DNA of 5,150 nt from an uncultured Collinsella sp. (GTDB taxonomy: Bacteria > Actinomycetota > Coriobacteriia > Coriobacteriales > Coriobacteriaceae), in contig CALJNY010000294.1 of assembly GCA_937981515.1 (NCBI GenBank), positions 1 through 5,150 of the forward strand, given 5' to 3'. Both the position numbers and the translations under genes were made by a program. The notes beneath the pieces were generated by a model. It saw nothing but the letters and a program-made list of their open reading frames with translations. It had not been told where the DNA came from and did not search any database. Of the stretch, positions 1 to 5,150 are shown in pieces; position 1 is the stretch's first letter, and every line of letters begins with the position of its first letter.

Positions 1-822
1 GGCTTCTCCGCCGCATCAGCGGACACGAACGCCGTATCGGCCGCGCAGCGCAGCCTCGCATCAGCCCAGGCAAACCTCGACCAGGCGAACACCAAGGCCT
101 CCAGTCGCACGGTCACGGCCCCGAGCTCGGGTAGCATCGTGGAGCTCAATGCCAAAGTGGGCGCCACGGTTACAGGCGGCATGATCATGGGCGAAAGCGA
201 TACGAGCGGCGGCAAGCAGTGCATGCAGATCGCCGACCTGTCCAAGATGAAGGTGACCGTGCAGGTGGGCGAAAAGGACATCGCCAAGATCGCCGTTGGG
301 CAGAGCGCCAACGTCACGTCTCCCGCGTTTCCCGATATCGTGAGCCAGGGCACCGTCACGGCTATCGCGTCGGTGGCAAACTCCGACGCCGCCAACAGTG
401 GCGGCGGCAGCGTAACCTTTAACGTCGATATTCTCATTGAGGCGCCCGACGCGCGCCTGAATCCGGGCATGACGGCCGAGGTATCGGTGGTGACCGAGCA
501 GCTCGACGACGTGGTGATGGTGCCGACGATGGCGCTCATGACCGAAGACGGCGAACACTATTACGTCAACGTGGCAACCGATGACGAGGGCAAGCAAACC
601 CATCGCGTGAAGGTTACCGTCGTGACGCAAAACGACAACGAAGCCGTAGTCGGCAAGACACAGGTTAAGCGCGACGACCAGGGCAACGAGATCAACCCCA
701 ACGTTCCGGTTACCAAGCTGCGCGATGGCGACACCCTCGTCATGGACACCGGAGCGGACGCAACGGCTGACGGCGGCTACGGTGCGGATTCGGGCAGTAT
801 GTCTGCCGACGAGGGCATGTAA
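1..822 (+). CDS. HlyD/MacA/YknX-type efflux adaptor (membrane-fusion protein), 5' end missing
   Basis: Frame 1 is open from the first base to the TAA at 820-822, so this is the C-terminal 273 residues of a longer protein; the N-terminal anchor and first hairpin helix lie upstream. Residues ~10-35 are an Ala/Gln-rich helix, the end of the coiled-coil hairpin. The segment TVTAPSSGSIVELNAKVGA (~38-56) is the second half of the lipoyl/barrel-sandwich domain. A beta-barrel follows (~76-165), containing the family's LNPGMTAEV motif at ~153-161, then a membrane-proximal beta domain (~170-250). The last ~23 residues are an odd Gly/Asp/Ser-rich acidic tail. In this family the adaptor links a MacB-type transporter to the outside; in Gram-positives (e.g. 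YknX) it works without TolC. It overlaps the ATPase gene by 1 nt, so the two are co-translated. An internal GTG at 139 is not a real start, because the lipoyl motif begins before it. Family assignment is firm; substrate is unknown. Confidence 0.93.
   Translation, partial: GFSAASADTNAVSAAQRSLASAQANLDQANTKASSRTVTAPSSGSIVELNAKVGATVTGGMIMGESDTSGGKQCMQIADLSKMKVTVQVGEKDIAKIAVGQSANVTSPAFPDIVSQGTVTAIASVANSDAANSGGGSVTFNVDILIEAPDARLNPGMTAEVSVVTEQLDDVVMVPTMALMTEDGEHYYVNVATDDEGKQTHRVKVTVVTQNDNEAVVGKTQVKRDDQGNEINPNVPVTKLRDGDTLVMDTGADATADGGYGADSGSMSADEGM
811..815 (+). promoter_or_regulatory. Ribosome binding site of the ABC ATPase gene
   Basis: GAGGG lies 6 nt before the ATG at 822, inside the last codons of the adaptor gene. 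With the TAATG stop/start overlap it supports the start at 822 and translational coupling to the adaptor. Confidence 0.6.
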
Positions 823-1595
823 TGCGTCCCGTTATCGACATCCGCAACGTGCACCGCATCTTTGAGAGCGAGGCGGGGTGCGCCCACATCCTGCACAACG
901 TGAGCCTGGCGGTAAATCCCGGCGAATTCGTCGCTATCACCGGCCCCTCGGGCTCGGGCAAGTCGACGCTCATGAACATCCTAGGCTGTCTGGATAAGCC
1001 GACGGCGGGCGACTACTACCTGCAAGGGCTCAACGTGGCCGAGCTCGACGATGACGAGCTCACCGAAGTCCGCGCCCTGAGCATCGGCTTTGTCTTTCAG
1101 AGCTTTAACCTACTGCCGCGCCTATCGGTCATCGAAAACGTCATGCTGCCGCTTTCGTACACCAACGTGCCGCGGGCTCAGCGTGAGATGCGCGCCGTCC
1201 ATGCGCTGCAAGCCGTCACGCTGCCGGTCGACCACTGGGACCACCGCATCTCCGAGCTCTCGGGCGGGCAGATGCAGAGAGTTGCCATCGCGCGCTCCCT
1301 CGTCAACGACCCGCCCATCATCCTGGCGGATGAGCCGACGGGAAACCTGGACTCCGCCACCGGAGCACTCGTGATGGAAACCTTCCACAAACTTCAGGAA
1401 CGCGGCAAGACCATCGTGCTCATCACGCATGATCCCGGTATCGCCGCCGAGGCCGACCGTGCCGTAACAATTCGCGACGGCCGGATTCACGACGGCGCGT
1501 ACATCGCGCACGCGCCGCAGACCCTGCGCGGCGCCATTGATAACCTGCCCATGATTTACGCAGACGCCAATCCGACGAAAGGAGTGAAGGCATGA
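822..1595 (+). CDS. MacB/LolD-type ABC transporter ATP-binding protein
   Basis: This 257-residue cytoplasmic ATPase hydrolyses ATP as a dimer to drive the permease encoded next. All nucleotide-binding motifs are intact: Walker [10 protein letters not shown] at 41-49, Q-loop Gln93 in [10 protein letters not shown], signature LSGGQ at 146-150, Walker B IILAD with catalytic Glu171, D-loop around GNLD 174-177, and switch His203 in LITHD. The Q-loop context and the DEPTGNLD block are typical of the MacB/LolD/FtsE branch that serves FtsX-like permeases. Length is a little above the usual ~230, owing to a C-terminal extension of about 30 residues (226-257) rich in Ala and Pro, with no motif I recognise. 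The gene starts on the adaptor's stop codon and ends in a 4-nt ATGA overlap with the permease, so the three form one operon. The start is fixed by the overlap and by GAGGG 6 nt upstream. YknY-like is the closest functional analogy, but orthology is not shown by sequence alone. Confidence 0.95.
   Translation: MRPVIDIRNVHRIFESEAGCAHILHNVSLAVNPGEFVAITGPSGSGKSTLMNILGCLDKPTAGDYYLQGLNVAELDDDELTEVRALSIGFVFQSFNLLPRLSVIENVMLPLSYTNVPRAQREMRAVHALQAVTLPVDHWDHRISELSGGQMQRVAIARSLVNDPPIILADEPTGNLDSATGALVMETFHKLQERGKTIVLITHDPGIAAEADRAVTIRDGRIHDGAYIAHAPQTLRGAIDNLPMIYADANPTKGVKA
1578..1584 (+). promoter_or_regulatory. Strong ribosome binding site of the permease gene
   Basis: AAAGGAG sits 7 nt before the ATG at 1592, inside the last codons of the ATPase gene. 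It fixes the permease start and gives it its own initiation site in addition to coupling through the ATGA overlap. Confidence 0.8.
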
Positions 1596-2806
1596 GCACG
1601 CGCGACCTCATCCAAGAAGCCCTTCACTCCCTCGAGGCCAACAAGGGACGCAGCCTACTCACCATCCTGGGCATCGTCATTGGCATCGCCTCCGTCATTG
1701 CCATGACCTCGCTTATCGGCGGTATCCAAAACAGCCTGGTCAACAGCCTGGGCCTCAACGCAGCGCGTATGGTGCAGATCTATTCGTCGCAAGAGCTCAC
1801 CGAATCGGACGTGGAGAAGCTTCGCAAGATGGTGCCGCAGATCGAGCAGATCGGCATCGTGGACAGCGCCTATACCGAGTACAAGGCCGGTGACAAAAGC
1901 TATACCGTCATGGCGCAGGGCGTCGATAGCGACATGCTCGACGCGGTGGGCGCCAGCAAGCTTGTCGCGGGACGCACCTACACCCAGGCCGAGTCCCAAT
2001 CTGGCGCACGCGTGGCGCTCATCAGCCGTGGCGGCGCTGATCAGCTGTACGGCAACGAGCAGGACGCGCTCGGCAAGACCATCAAGGTGTCGAACGGCGA
2101 GGTGCAGATTGTCGGCGTTATCGACGGCGGCAGCGACTCCATGGGCTCGCTCACGCTATACATGCCGCGCGAGACCATCTCGGGTCTTTTTGGCGACGAG
2201 AACCCGTCGTTTCCCAGCGTAACGGCGCTCGCCGCCGAGGGCACGGACATGGATGAGCTGTGCAAGACGATTGAATCCAAGGTGCGCAGCATGAAGGGCA
2301 TCGCGGACGACGACGAGTATGACAGCGTATCGGCGACCTCAATGAAAAGCGCCATCGACGCCCTCAATTCCTTTATGGGCGCGTTTTCGCTCATCATGGG
2401 CGCCGTTGCCAGCATTTCACTGCTCGTGGGCGGTATCGGCATCATGAATATGATGCTCACCAATGTGACCGAGCGTATCCGCGAGATCGGTATTCGTCGA
2501 GCCTTGGGCGCCAGCCGTCGCGATATCACCGCACAATTTTTGGCTGAGTCCTCGGCGCTGTGCGTCACCGGAGGCCTGCTGGGCGTCCTGATTGGGTACC
2601 TGCTTGCCTGGGGGCTAGCGATGTTCGCCGCGGGTTCCGGCGTGCTTGGCGAGCTCGGTGCCAGCGGTACCATTACGCCGAGTTTTTCGATCGCCACGGT
2701 ACTGCTGGCCTTTGCGGTCTCCGTCGGCATCGGCGTCATCTTCGGCTTCTATCCCGCCCGCCGAGCAGCAAAACTCGACCCCGTGGAGTGCCTGCGCTAC
2801 CAGTAA
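1592..2806 (+). CDS. MacB/FtsX-family ABC transporter permease
   Basis: This 404-residue membrane protein is the transmembrane partner of the ATPase just upstream. The layout is the standard MacB one. A first helix at ~21-44 (SLLTILGIVIGIASVIAM) follows a short cytoplasmic N-terminus. A large extracytoplasmic MacB_PCD-type domain spans ~45-258. Three C-terminal helices lie at ~260-286, ~318-347 and ~364-386. Family signatures are GGIGIMNMMLTNVTERIREI at 280-299, followed by GIRRALGASRRD (300-311), and the terminal PARRAAKLDPVECLRYQ (388-404). Length matches the ~400 residues of stand-alone MacB permeases without a fused ATPase. MacB-type proteins couple ATP hydrolysis to movements of the outer domain (mechanotransmission) and do not pass substrate through the membrane themselves. 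Substrates in the family include peptides, macrolides, lipoproteins and toxins; nothing here selects among them. The start is supported by AAAGGAG 7 nt upstream. The stop lies 6 nt before the long hairpin at 2813. Confidence 0.95.
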   Translation: MSTRDLIQEALHSLEANKGRSLLTILGIVIGIASVIAMTSLIGGIQNSLVNSLGLNAARMVQIYSSQELTESDVEKLRKMVPQIEQIGIVDSAYTEYKAGDKSYTVMAQGVDSDMLDAVGASKLVAGRTYTQAESQSGARVALISRGGADQLYGNEQDALGKTIKVSNGEVQIVGVIDGGSDSMGSLTLYMPRETISGLFGDENPSFPSVTALAAEGTDMDELCKTIESKVRSMKGIADDDEYDSVSATSMKSAIDALNSFMGAFSLIMGAVASISLLVGGIGIMNMMLTNVTERIREIGIRRALGASRRDITAQFLAESSALCVTGGLLGVLIGYLLAWGLAMFAAGSGVLGELGASGTITPSFSIATVLLAFAVSVGIGVIFGFYPARRAAKLDPVECLRYQ

Positions 2807-2810
2807 TGCA

Positions 2811-2895
2811 CTCCCCCTGAGTTGCGGTGAAATAGGGACTGTTTAGGCCGCTAGAAGGCCTATTCAGTCCCTATTTCACCGCAACTCAGGGGGGG
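2811..2895. repeat. Very long near-perfect inverted repeat (hairpin) between convergent genes
   Basis: Arms 2813-2841 and 2865-2893 are perfectly complementary over 29 bp. One G-T pair and one C-G pair extend the stem outward to 2811/2895. Inward, a TT/TT mismatch is followed by a 6-bp stem TAGGCC/GGCCTA (2844-2849 / 2857-2862) and a 7-nt loop, GCTAGAA. The element ends in C5 on one side and G7 on the other. It nearly fills the 103-nt gap between the permease stop and the TetR stop, so both convergent transcripts would carry it at their 3' ends. It could act as a bidirectional terminator or mRNA-end protector. It lacks a U tract on either strand and is much longer than an ordinary terminator, so a palindromic repeat or miniature mobile element is an alternative. 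Confidence 0.9.
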
Positions 2896-2909
2896 ATAAG
2901 GCGCTAGTG

Positions 2910-3521
2910 CTATTCGAAACGAGACTCCAGACTCGATAGTCCGTTCAACGTCAGATTGTTAGCGACCTCCGAGATGCGCTCGATGGGCACCGAGCCATCG
3001 GAGAGCGCCCACGTGCGGTAAATGCCGATAATGCCCGAAAGCAAAAATGCCAGATAATAGTCGAACATCTCGTCCTTGAGGCCCTCGGGCAGCAAGTCGC
3101 GCTCGGCAATCTCATGCTCGAGCGGCACGCGCAAACGCGTCATAAAATCGTCGAGCGGGATTTTTTCAATTAGCTGGCGATTGAGCACGAGGTTATTGCA
3201 AAGCGCCTCGTTGATGGTCTTAAAAAACGTTGCCGCCGCTCCGAGGGCACGCTCGTTCGTGTCGCCGTCCATGGAAGCTAGCGTTTTCTCGACCGAGTCG
3301 GCAATCATCTCCACCACATCAACGGCGATGGCATCGAGCAGGCCGTCAACCGTACCGAAGTGAACGTAAAAGGTCTTGCGGTCGACATTTGCCTCACGCG
3401 CGATGGCACTCACCGTAATGTCGGCAAGCGGCTTATCCATCAACAGGCGCTCAAACGCAGAAAGGATGGCATTGCGGCTGCGAACGATACGGCGGTCGAG
3501 GCGCGGTTTGCTGGTGGCCAT
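2910..3521 (-). CDS. TetR/AcrR-family transcriptional regulator
   Basis: This is a 203-residue, mainly helical DNA-binding repressor-type protein. The N-terminal TetR domain is clear: helix 1 at ~11-28 (IVRSRNAILSAFERLLMD), then the helix-turn-helix at 36-55 (TVSAIAREANVDRKTFYVHF), with the recognition helix around VDRKTFYVHF, followed by GTVDGLLDAI. Residues ~60-203 form the ligand-binding and dimer domain, which is too variable to name a ligand; it resembles the group often annotated TetR_C_7/8, but that is an impression. I chose the ATG at 3521 over an in-frame ATG at 3548. GGAGGG lies 8 nt upstream of 3521, and the 9 extra residues (MLAFWRDTS) look unlike the family; the 3548 codon also lies inside a palindrome likely to be an operator. 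The gene is convergent with the exporter operon and lies downstream of the flippase-like gene after 118 nt. Autoregulation is likely from the upstream palindromes; other targets are unknown. Confidence 0.93.
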   Translation of the reverse strand: MATSKPRLDRRIVRSRNAILSAFERLLMDKPLADITVSAIAREANVDRKTFYVHFGTVDGLLDAIAVDVVEMIADSVEKTLASMDGDTNERALGAAATFFKTINEALCNNLVLNRQLIEKIPLDDFMTRLRVPLEHEIAERDLLPEGLKDEMFDYYLAFLLSGIIGIYRTWALSDGSVPIERISEVANNLTLNGLSSLESRFE

Positions 3522-3529
3522 GGATGTGT

Positions 3530-3535
3530 CCCTCC
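3530..3535 (-). promoter_or_regulatory. Ribosome binding site deciding the TetR start
   Basis: On the minus strand GGAGGG is followed by 8 nt and the ATG at 3521. No comparable site precedes the alternative ATG at 3548, so this site sets the start. Confidence 0.8.
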
Positions 3536-3536
3536 A

Positions 3537-3550
3537 GAATGCGAGCATTC
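3537..3550. promoter_or_regulatory. Perfect 14-bp palindrome, candidate TetR operator
   Basis: GAATGC-GA-GCATTC is an inverted repeat with 6-bp arms and a 2-nt centre, directly upstream of the TetR ribosome binding site and 16 nt from the start codon. Size, symmetry and position suit a site for a TetR dimer that represses its own gene. This is inference; no second copy of the motif was noticed in the window. Confidence 0.5.
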
Positions 3551-3562
3551 ATCAGCAGATGA
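3549..3562. promoter_or_regulatory. Second inverted repeat overlapping the candidate operator
   Basis: TCATC-AGCA-GATGA has 5-bp arms and a 4-nt spacer and overlaps the end of the perfect palindrome by 2 nt. It may be a second half of an extended operator, or chance. Confidence 0.3.
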
Positions 3563-3582
3563 GAGTTAATCTACGTAAGAGG

Positions 3583-3588
3583 ATTATC
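3583..3588 (-). promoter_or_regulatory. Possible -10 element for the TetR gene
   Basis: The minus strand reads GATAAT 62 nt before the TetR start, upstream of both palindromes. No good -35 hexamer is found at 16-18 nt, so this is weak. If real, both palindromes would lie just downstream of the transcription start, where a bound repressor blocks elongation. Confidence 0.28.
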
Positions 3589-3639
3589 CCCCATCCGGCA
3601 CAAAAATGCCCGGCAACATGAAGAACGCACGACCAACTA

Positions 3640-4944
3640 TTACGCCTTAGGGTGTTTCTTTTTGTTCAAAGCAGCCGGGGACACACGGATGCCGTCGCCT
3701 GTCTGGCGCACATAGGCCTTATGCGCCGATTTGGCGGCCCTAGAATCCTTCTGAGCATGCTGATTGGGGTCTACGGTAACCGCATGCACAGGATGGGGCT
3801 TTGCAGGCTTAGAGGACGTCTGAGGCGTTCGTCCGAGCTTGCGCATCGCGCGATCCCAGCGTGCATGGATACTCTCGTTGTGAGCGCTCTTAAGGCCCAG
3901 CAGGGGCGCGGCCAAAATAGTCGGCGCGATAAACGTAATGAGGCGCCACAGCAGGTAACCGGCGGTCGACGCCGATCCAAAGAAATGACCCAGGAACAGC
4001 GCAAAGCCACCCTCGGCACCGCCAGTGCCACCGGGCAGGGGAACAGCAGAGCTCAGGAGTTGAACAAAGGCGCTCGCGGCCATGACCGAGAAAAAATCGA
4101 CTTCGTGGTGGCCAAAGGCAAGCATCAGGAAATACGGCACGAGGTAGAAAAACGCGAGCTGCAACATGGTGATGACCACCGTGAGCAGCATGGACGAAAA
4201 GTGGCCGGCCGAAAGCTTGAACTTCTCGGAGAACGAGTAGATTTCGCCATCGACAAACGTACGCCAGCCCTCGATCTTGGTGGCCGAGACGCTCATTCGC
4301 TCGAGCCAATTGATGATGCAGTGTGCGACGCGCGTGACAGTCTTGGGCATGAGCGCGACGGCAAAGATGCCAAGCAGAATGCAGCAGTGACCGCCAAAGC
4401 TAAAGACGCACAGCAGCGTCATGTCGCCATAGCGCTCGGCGAAAAACGGCATGCGGGCAAGCAGCAGAATGGCGCCCCAGGCAACGAGGCCAAACTGATA
4501 CACGATAAAGCGCGTGAACTGCGTGGCACCGGCCTCGCCGACGTTTTGGCCTGCCTTGGTCAGGCGGTAGATCTGGGCAGGCGTGGAGCCCATCATCATG
4601 GGCGTCAGGTTGCCAAAGAAGATACCGCTCGCCTCGACCGAGATCAGGTCGCGAATGCCGACGGGCGAATTGGGATCGAGCCAGACGGCGATCGCATAGG
4701 CAACGATGCCGAAGAACAGGTACAGGAACATGCAAAAGCATGCAGCAACGAGCCACGGCGCTTGGACGCTCGACATGGCAGCCCAGAACTGTCCCATCTG
4801 ACCGGTCACAATCAGATAAACGATATAGCCAACCAGCACGACGCCGATAAAAATGGCACCGCGACGTGCACTCTTGTTGTCATCGCCGCCCGAGGCCTCA
4901 ACCTCGACCTGGGGCTTAGATGTATGCTGAGAGGACTCCTTCAT
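3640..4944 (-). CDS. Flippase-like integral membrane protein (LPG_synthase_TM / UPF0104 family)
   Basis: This 434-residue protein has an N-terminal hydrophilic segment (1-29), then about 7-8 hydrophobic segments, roughly at 30-47, 62-88, 102-118, 145-164, 175-199, 250-277, 283-303 and 325-350. Family hallmarks are FFGNLTPMMMGSTPAQIYRL at ~109-128 and VPLPGGTGGAEGGF at 301-314. The family includes the flippase half of MprF and many stand-alone proteins near glycolipid and cell-wall genes. This one has no C-terminal aminoacyl-transferase (DUF2156) domain, so it should not itself make lysyl-phosphatidylglycerol; a lipid or glycolipid translocation role is inferred. Residues 351-434 form a long basic tail rich in Lys, Ala, Pro and His, probably disordered and cytoplasmic. 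I chose the ATG at 4944, which is preceded by AGAAGGAG, over an in-frame ATG at 4977, which has no ribosome binding site and abuts a likely -10 element. The TetR gene follows on the same strand after 118 nt. Confidence 0.9.
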   Translation of the reverse strand: MKESSQHTSKPQVEVEASGGDDNKSARRGAIFIGVVLVGYIVYLIVTGQMGQFWAAMSSVQAPWLVAACFCMFLYLFFGIVAYAIAVWLDPNSPVGIRDLISVEASGIFFGNLTPMMMGSTPAQIYRLTKAGQNVGEAGATQFTRFIVYQFGLVAWGAILLLARMPFFAERYGDMTLLCVFSFGGHCCILLGIFAVALMPKTVTRVAHCIINWLERMSVSATKIEGWRTFVDGEIYSFSEKFKLSAGHFSSMLLTVVITMLQLAFFYLVPYFLMLAFGHHEVDFFSVMAASAFVQLLSSAVPLPGGTGGAEGGFALFLGHFFGSASTAGYLLWRLITFIAPTILAAPLLGLKSAHNESIHARWDRAMRKLGRTPQTSSKPAKPHPVHAVTVDPNQHAQKDSRAAKSAHKAYVRQTGDGIRVSPAALNKKKHPKA

Positions 4945-4948
4945 GAGG

Positions 4949-4956
4949 CTCCTTCT
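4949..4956 (-). promoter_or_regulatory. Ribosome binding site deciding the flippase-like gene start
   Basis: The minus strand reads AGAAGGAG and then 4 nt before the ATG at 4944. The spacing is slightly short but the site is strong; the upstream ATG at 4977 has none. Confidence 0.7.
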
Positions 4957-4977
4957 GACCGTCCAAATATCTTGCAT

Positions 4978-4983
4978 ATTGTA
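4978..4983 (-). promoter_or_regulatory. Candidate -10 element of the flippase-like gene
   Basis: TACAAT on the minus strand matches the -10 consensus in 5 of 6 positions and lies 33 nt before the chosen start, giving a leader of about 27 nt. A poor -35-like TTCTGC lies 16 nt upstream. It sits between the tRNA terminator and the gene, where a promoter is needed. Confidence 0.42.
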
Positions 4984-5053
4984 CCCGCAAGGACCACAAG
5001 CAGAACGTAAAGCTATGGGCCAAATGGGAATTGCAGATGGTTTGCTCGGAAAT

Positions 5054-5085
5054 AAAAAACCCGAACTTCCGTGGGAAGTCCGGGT
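5054..5085 (-). terminator. Intrinsic terminator of the tRNA-Glu transcript
   Basis: On the minus strand a 12-bp stem, ACCCGGACTTCC / GGAAGTTCGGGT (one G-U pair), has a 3-nt loop (CAC) at 5071-5073 and runs into six T (5059-5054, the first also able to pair). It starts 10 nt after the tRNA CCA end. It separates the tRNA from the flippase-like gene, which therefore needs its own promoter. Confidence 0.93.
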
Positions 5086-5095
5086 CTCAGATTCA

Positions 5096-5150
5096 TGGTA
5101 GCCCGTACCAGATTCGAACTGGTGATCTCCGCCTTGAGAGGGCGGCGTCC
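5096..5150 (-). tRNA. tRNA-Glu(CUC), 5' part outside the window
   Basis: Read on the minus strand, the window starts inside the D arm. Then come the anticodon stem CCGCC/GGCGG (5145-5141 / 5133-5129) with loop CTCTCAA, giving anticodon CUC at 5138-5136, which reads GAG (Glu). A 5-nt variable loop follows, then the T arm ACCAG-TTCGAAT-CTGGT (5123-5107). Last are the 3' acceptor strand ACGGGCT (5106-5100), discriminator A (5099) and an encoded CCA (5098-5096). The 5' acceptor strand and most of the D arm are beyond base 5150. The anticodon arm closely resembles bacterial tRNA-Glu. Confidence 0.95.

Noticed and set aside
139..141. GTG as the start of the adaptor gene
   Set aside because: The frame is open back to base 1 and upstream codons encode the expected coiled-coil end and the TVTAPSSGSI lipoyl motif, so the gene starts outside the window.
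61..630. A 189-codon His/Arg-rich open frame on the - strand inside the adaptor gene
   Set aside because: The composition is typical of antisense frames in GC-rich genes and it conflicts with a well-supported adaptor.
2041..2739. A 232-codon open frame on the - strand inside the permease gene
   Set aside because: The + strand frame carries clear MacB signatures and helices; the antisense product is Ser/Pro-rich without a recognisable domain or start signal.
2806..2900. Target-site duplication flanking the long hairpin
   Set aside because: The bases outside the two ends (GTAATGCA on the left, ATAAGGCG on the right) show no direct repeat, so transposition is not demonstrated by the sequence.
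3595..3613. Hairpin CCGGCA-CAAAAA-TGCCCGG after the flippase-like gene, as its terminator
   Set aside because: The stem is only about 6 bp with a bulge, and the T run is in the loop instead of after the stem, so it is not a credible intrinsic terminator.
3652..5010. A 452-codon open frame on the + strand opposite the flippase-like gene
   Set aside because: It is an antisense shadow of a GC-rich gene: the product is a low-complexity run of charged and polar residues with no domain, while the minus strand encodes recognisable family motifs with a ribosome binding site.

Overview
The window is GC-rich, gene-dense bacterial chromosome. Genes use strong Shine-Dalgarno sites and overlapping stop/start codons. 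The protein style (a MacAB/YknXYZ-type exporter next to a TetR regulator and a flippase-like membrane protein) suggests a high-GC Gram-positive, possibly a Coriobacteriia such as Collinsella. That placement is an impression from sequence style, not a database match, and nothing in the window names the species.

Left half (1-2806, + strand): three tightly packed genes of one operon. They are the C-terminal part of a periplasmic-adaptor-like (HlyD/MacA/YknX) membrane-fusion protein that enters from outside the window, a MacB-type ABC ATPase, and a MacB/FtsX-type permease. Adaptor and ATPase overlap by 1 nt (TAATG) and ATPase and permease by 4 nt (ATGA). Together they should form an ATP-driven exporter or envelope-stress machine, in which the ATPase dimer works the four-helix permease and the adaptor sits outside the membrane. 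The substrate cannot be read from the sequence.

Middle (2807-2909): a 103-nt gap between convergent genes, almost filled by a very long hairpin. Its arms are 29 bp and perfect, with an inner 6-bp stem, and there is no U tract. This is the most unusual structure in the window.

Right half (2910-5150, - strand): a tRNA-Glu(CUC) cut by the window edge, followed by its own intrinsic terminator. Next come a flippase-like integral membrane protein (the LPG_synthase_TM family without a synthase domain) and a TetR-family regulator. A perfect 14-bp palindrome next to the ribosome binding site of the TetR gene, overlapped by a second inverted repeat, is a good candidate for its operator. The regulator may control itself; whether it also controls the convergent exporter or the membrane protein is open.

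I found no CRISPR array, transposase gene or phage gene. No gap between genes exceeds about 160 bases. I see a conventional set of gene families, not a clearly new multi-gene system; the hairpin and the putative operator are the leads worth following.
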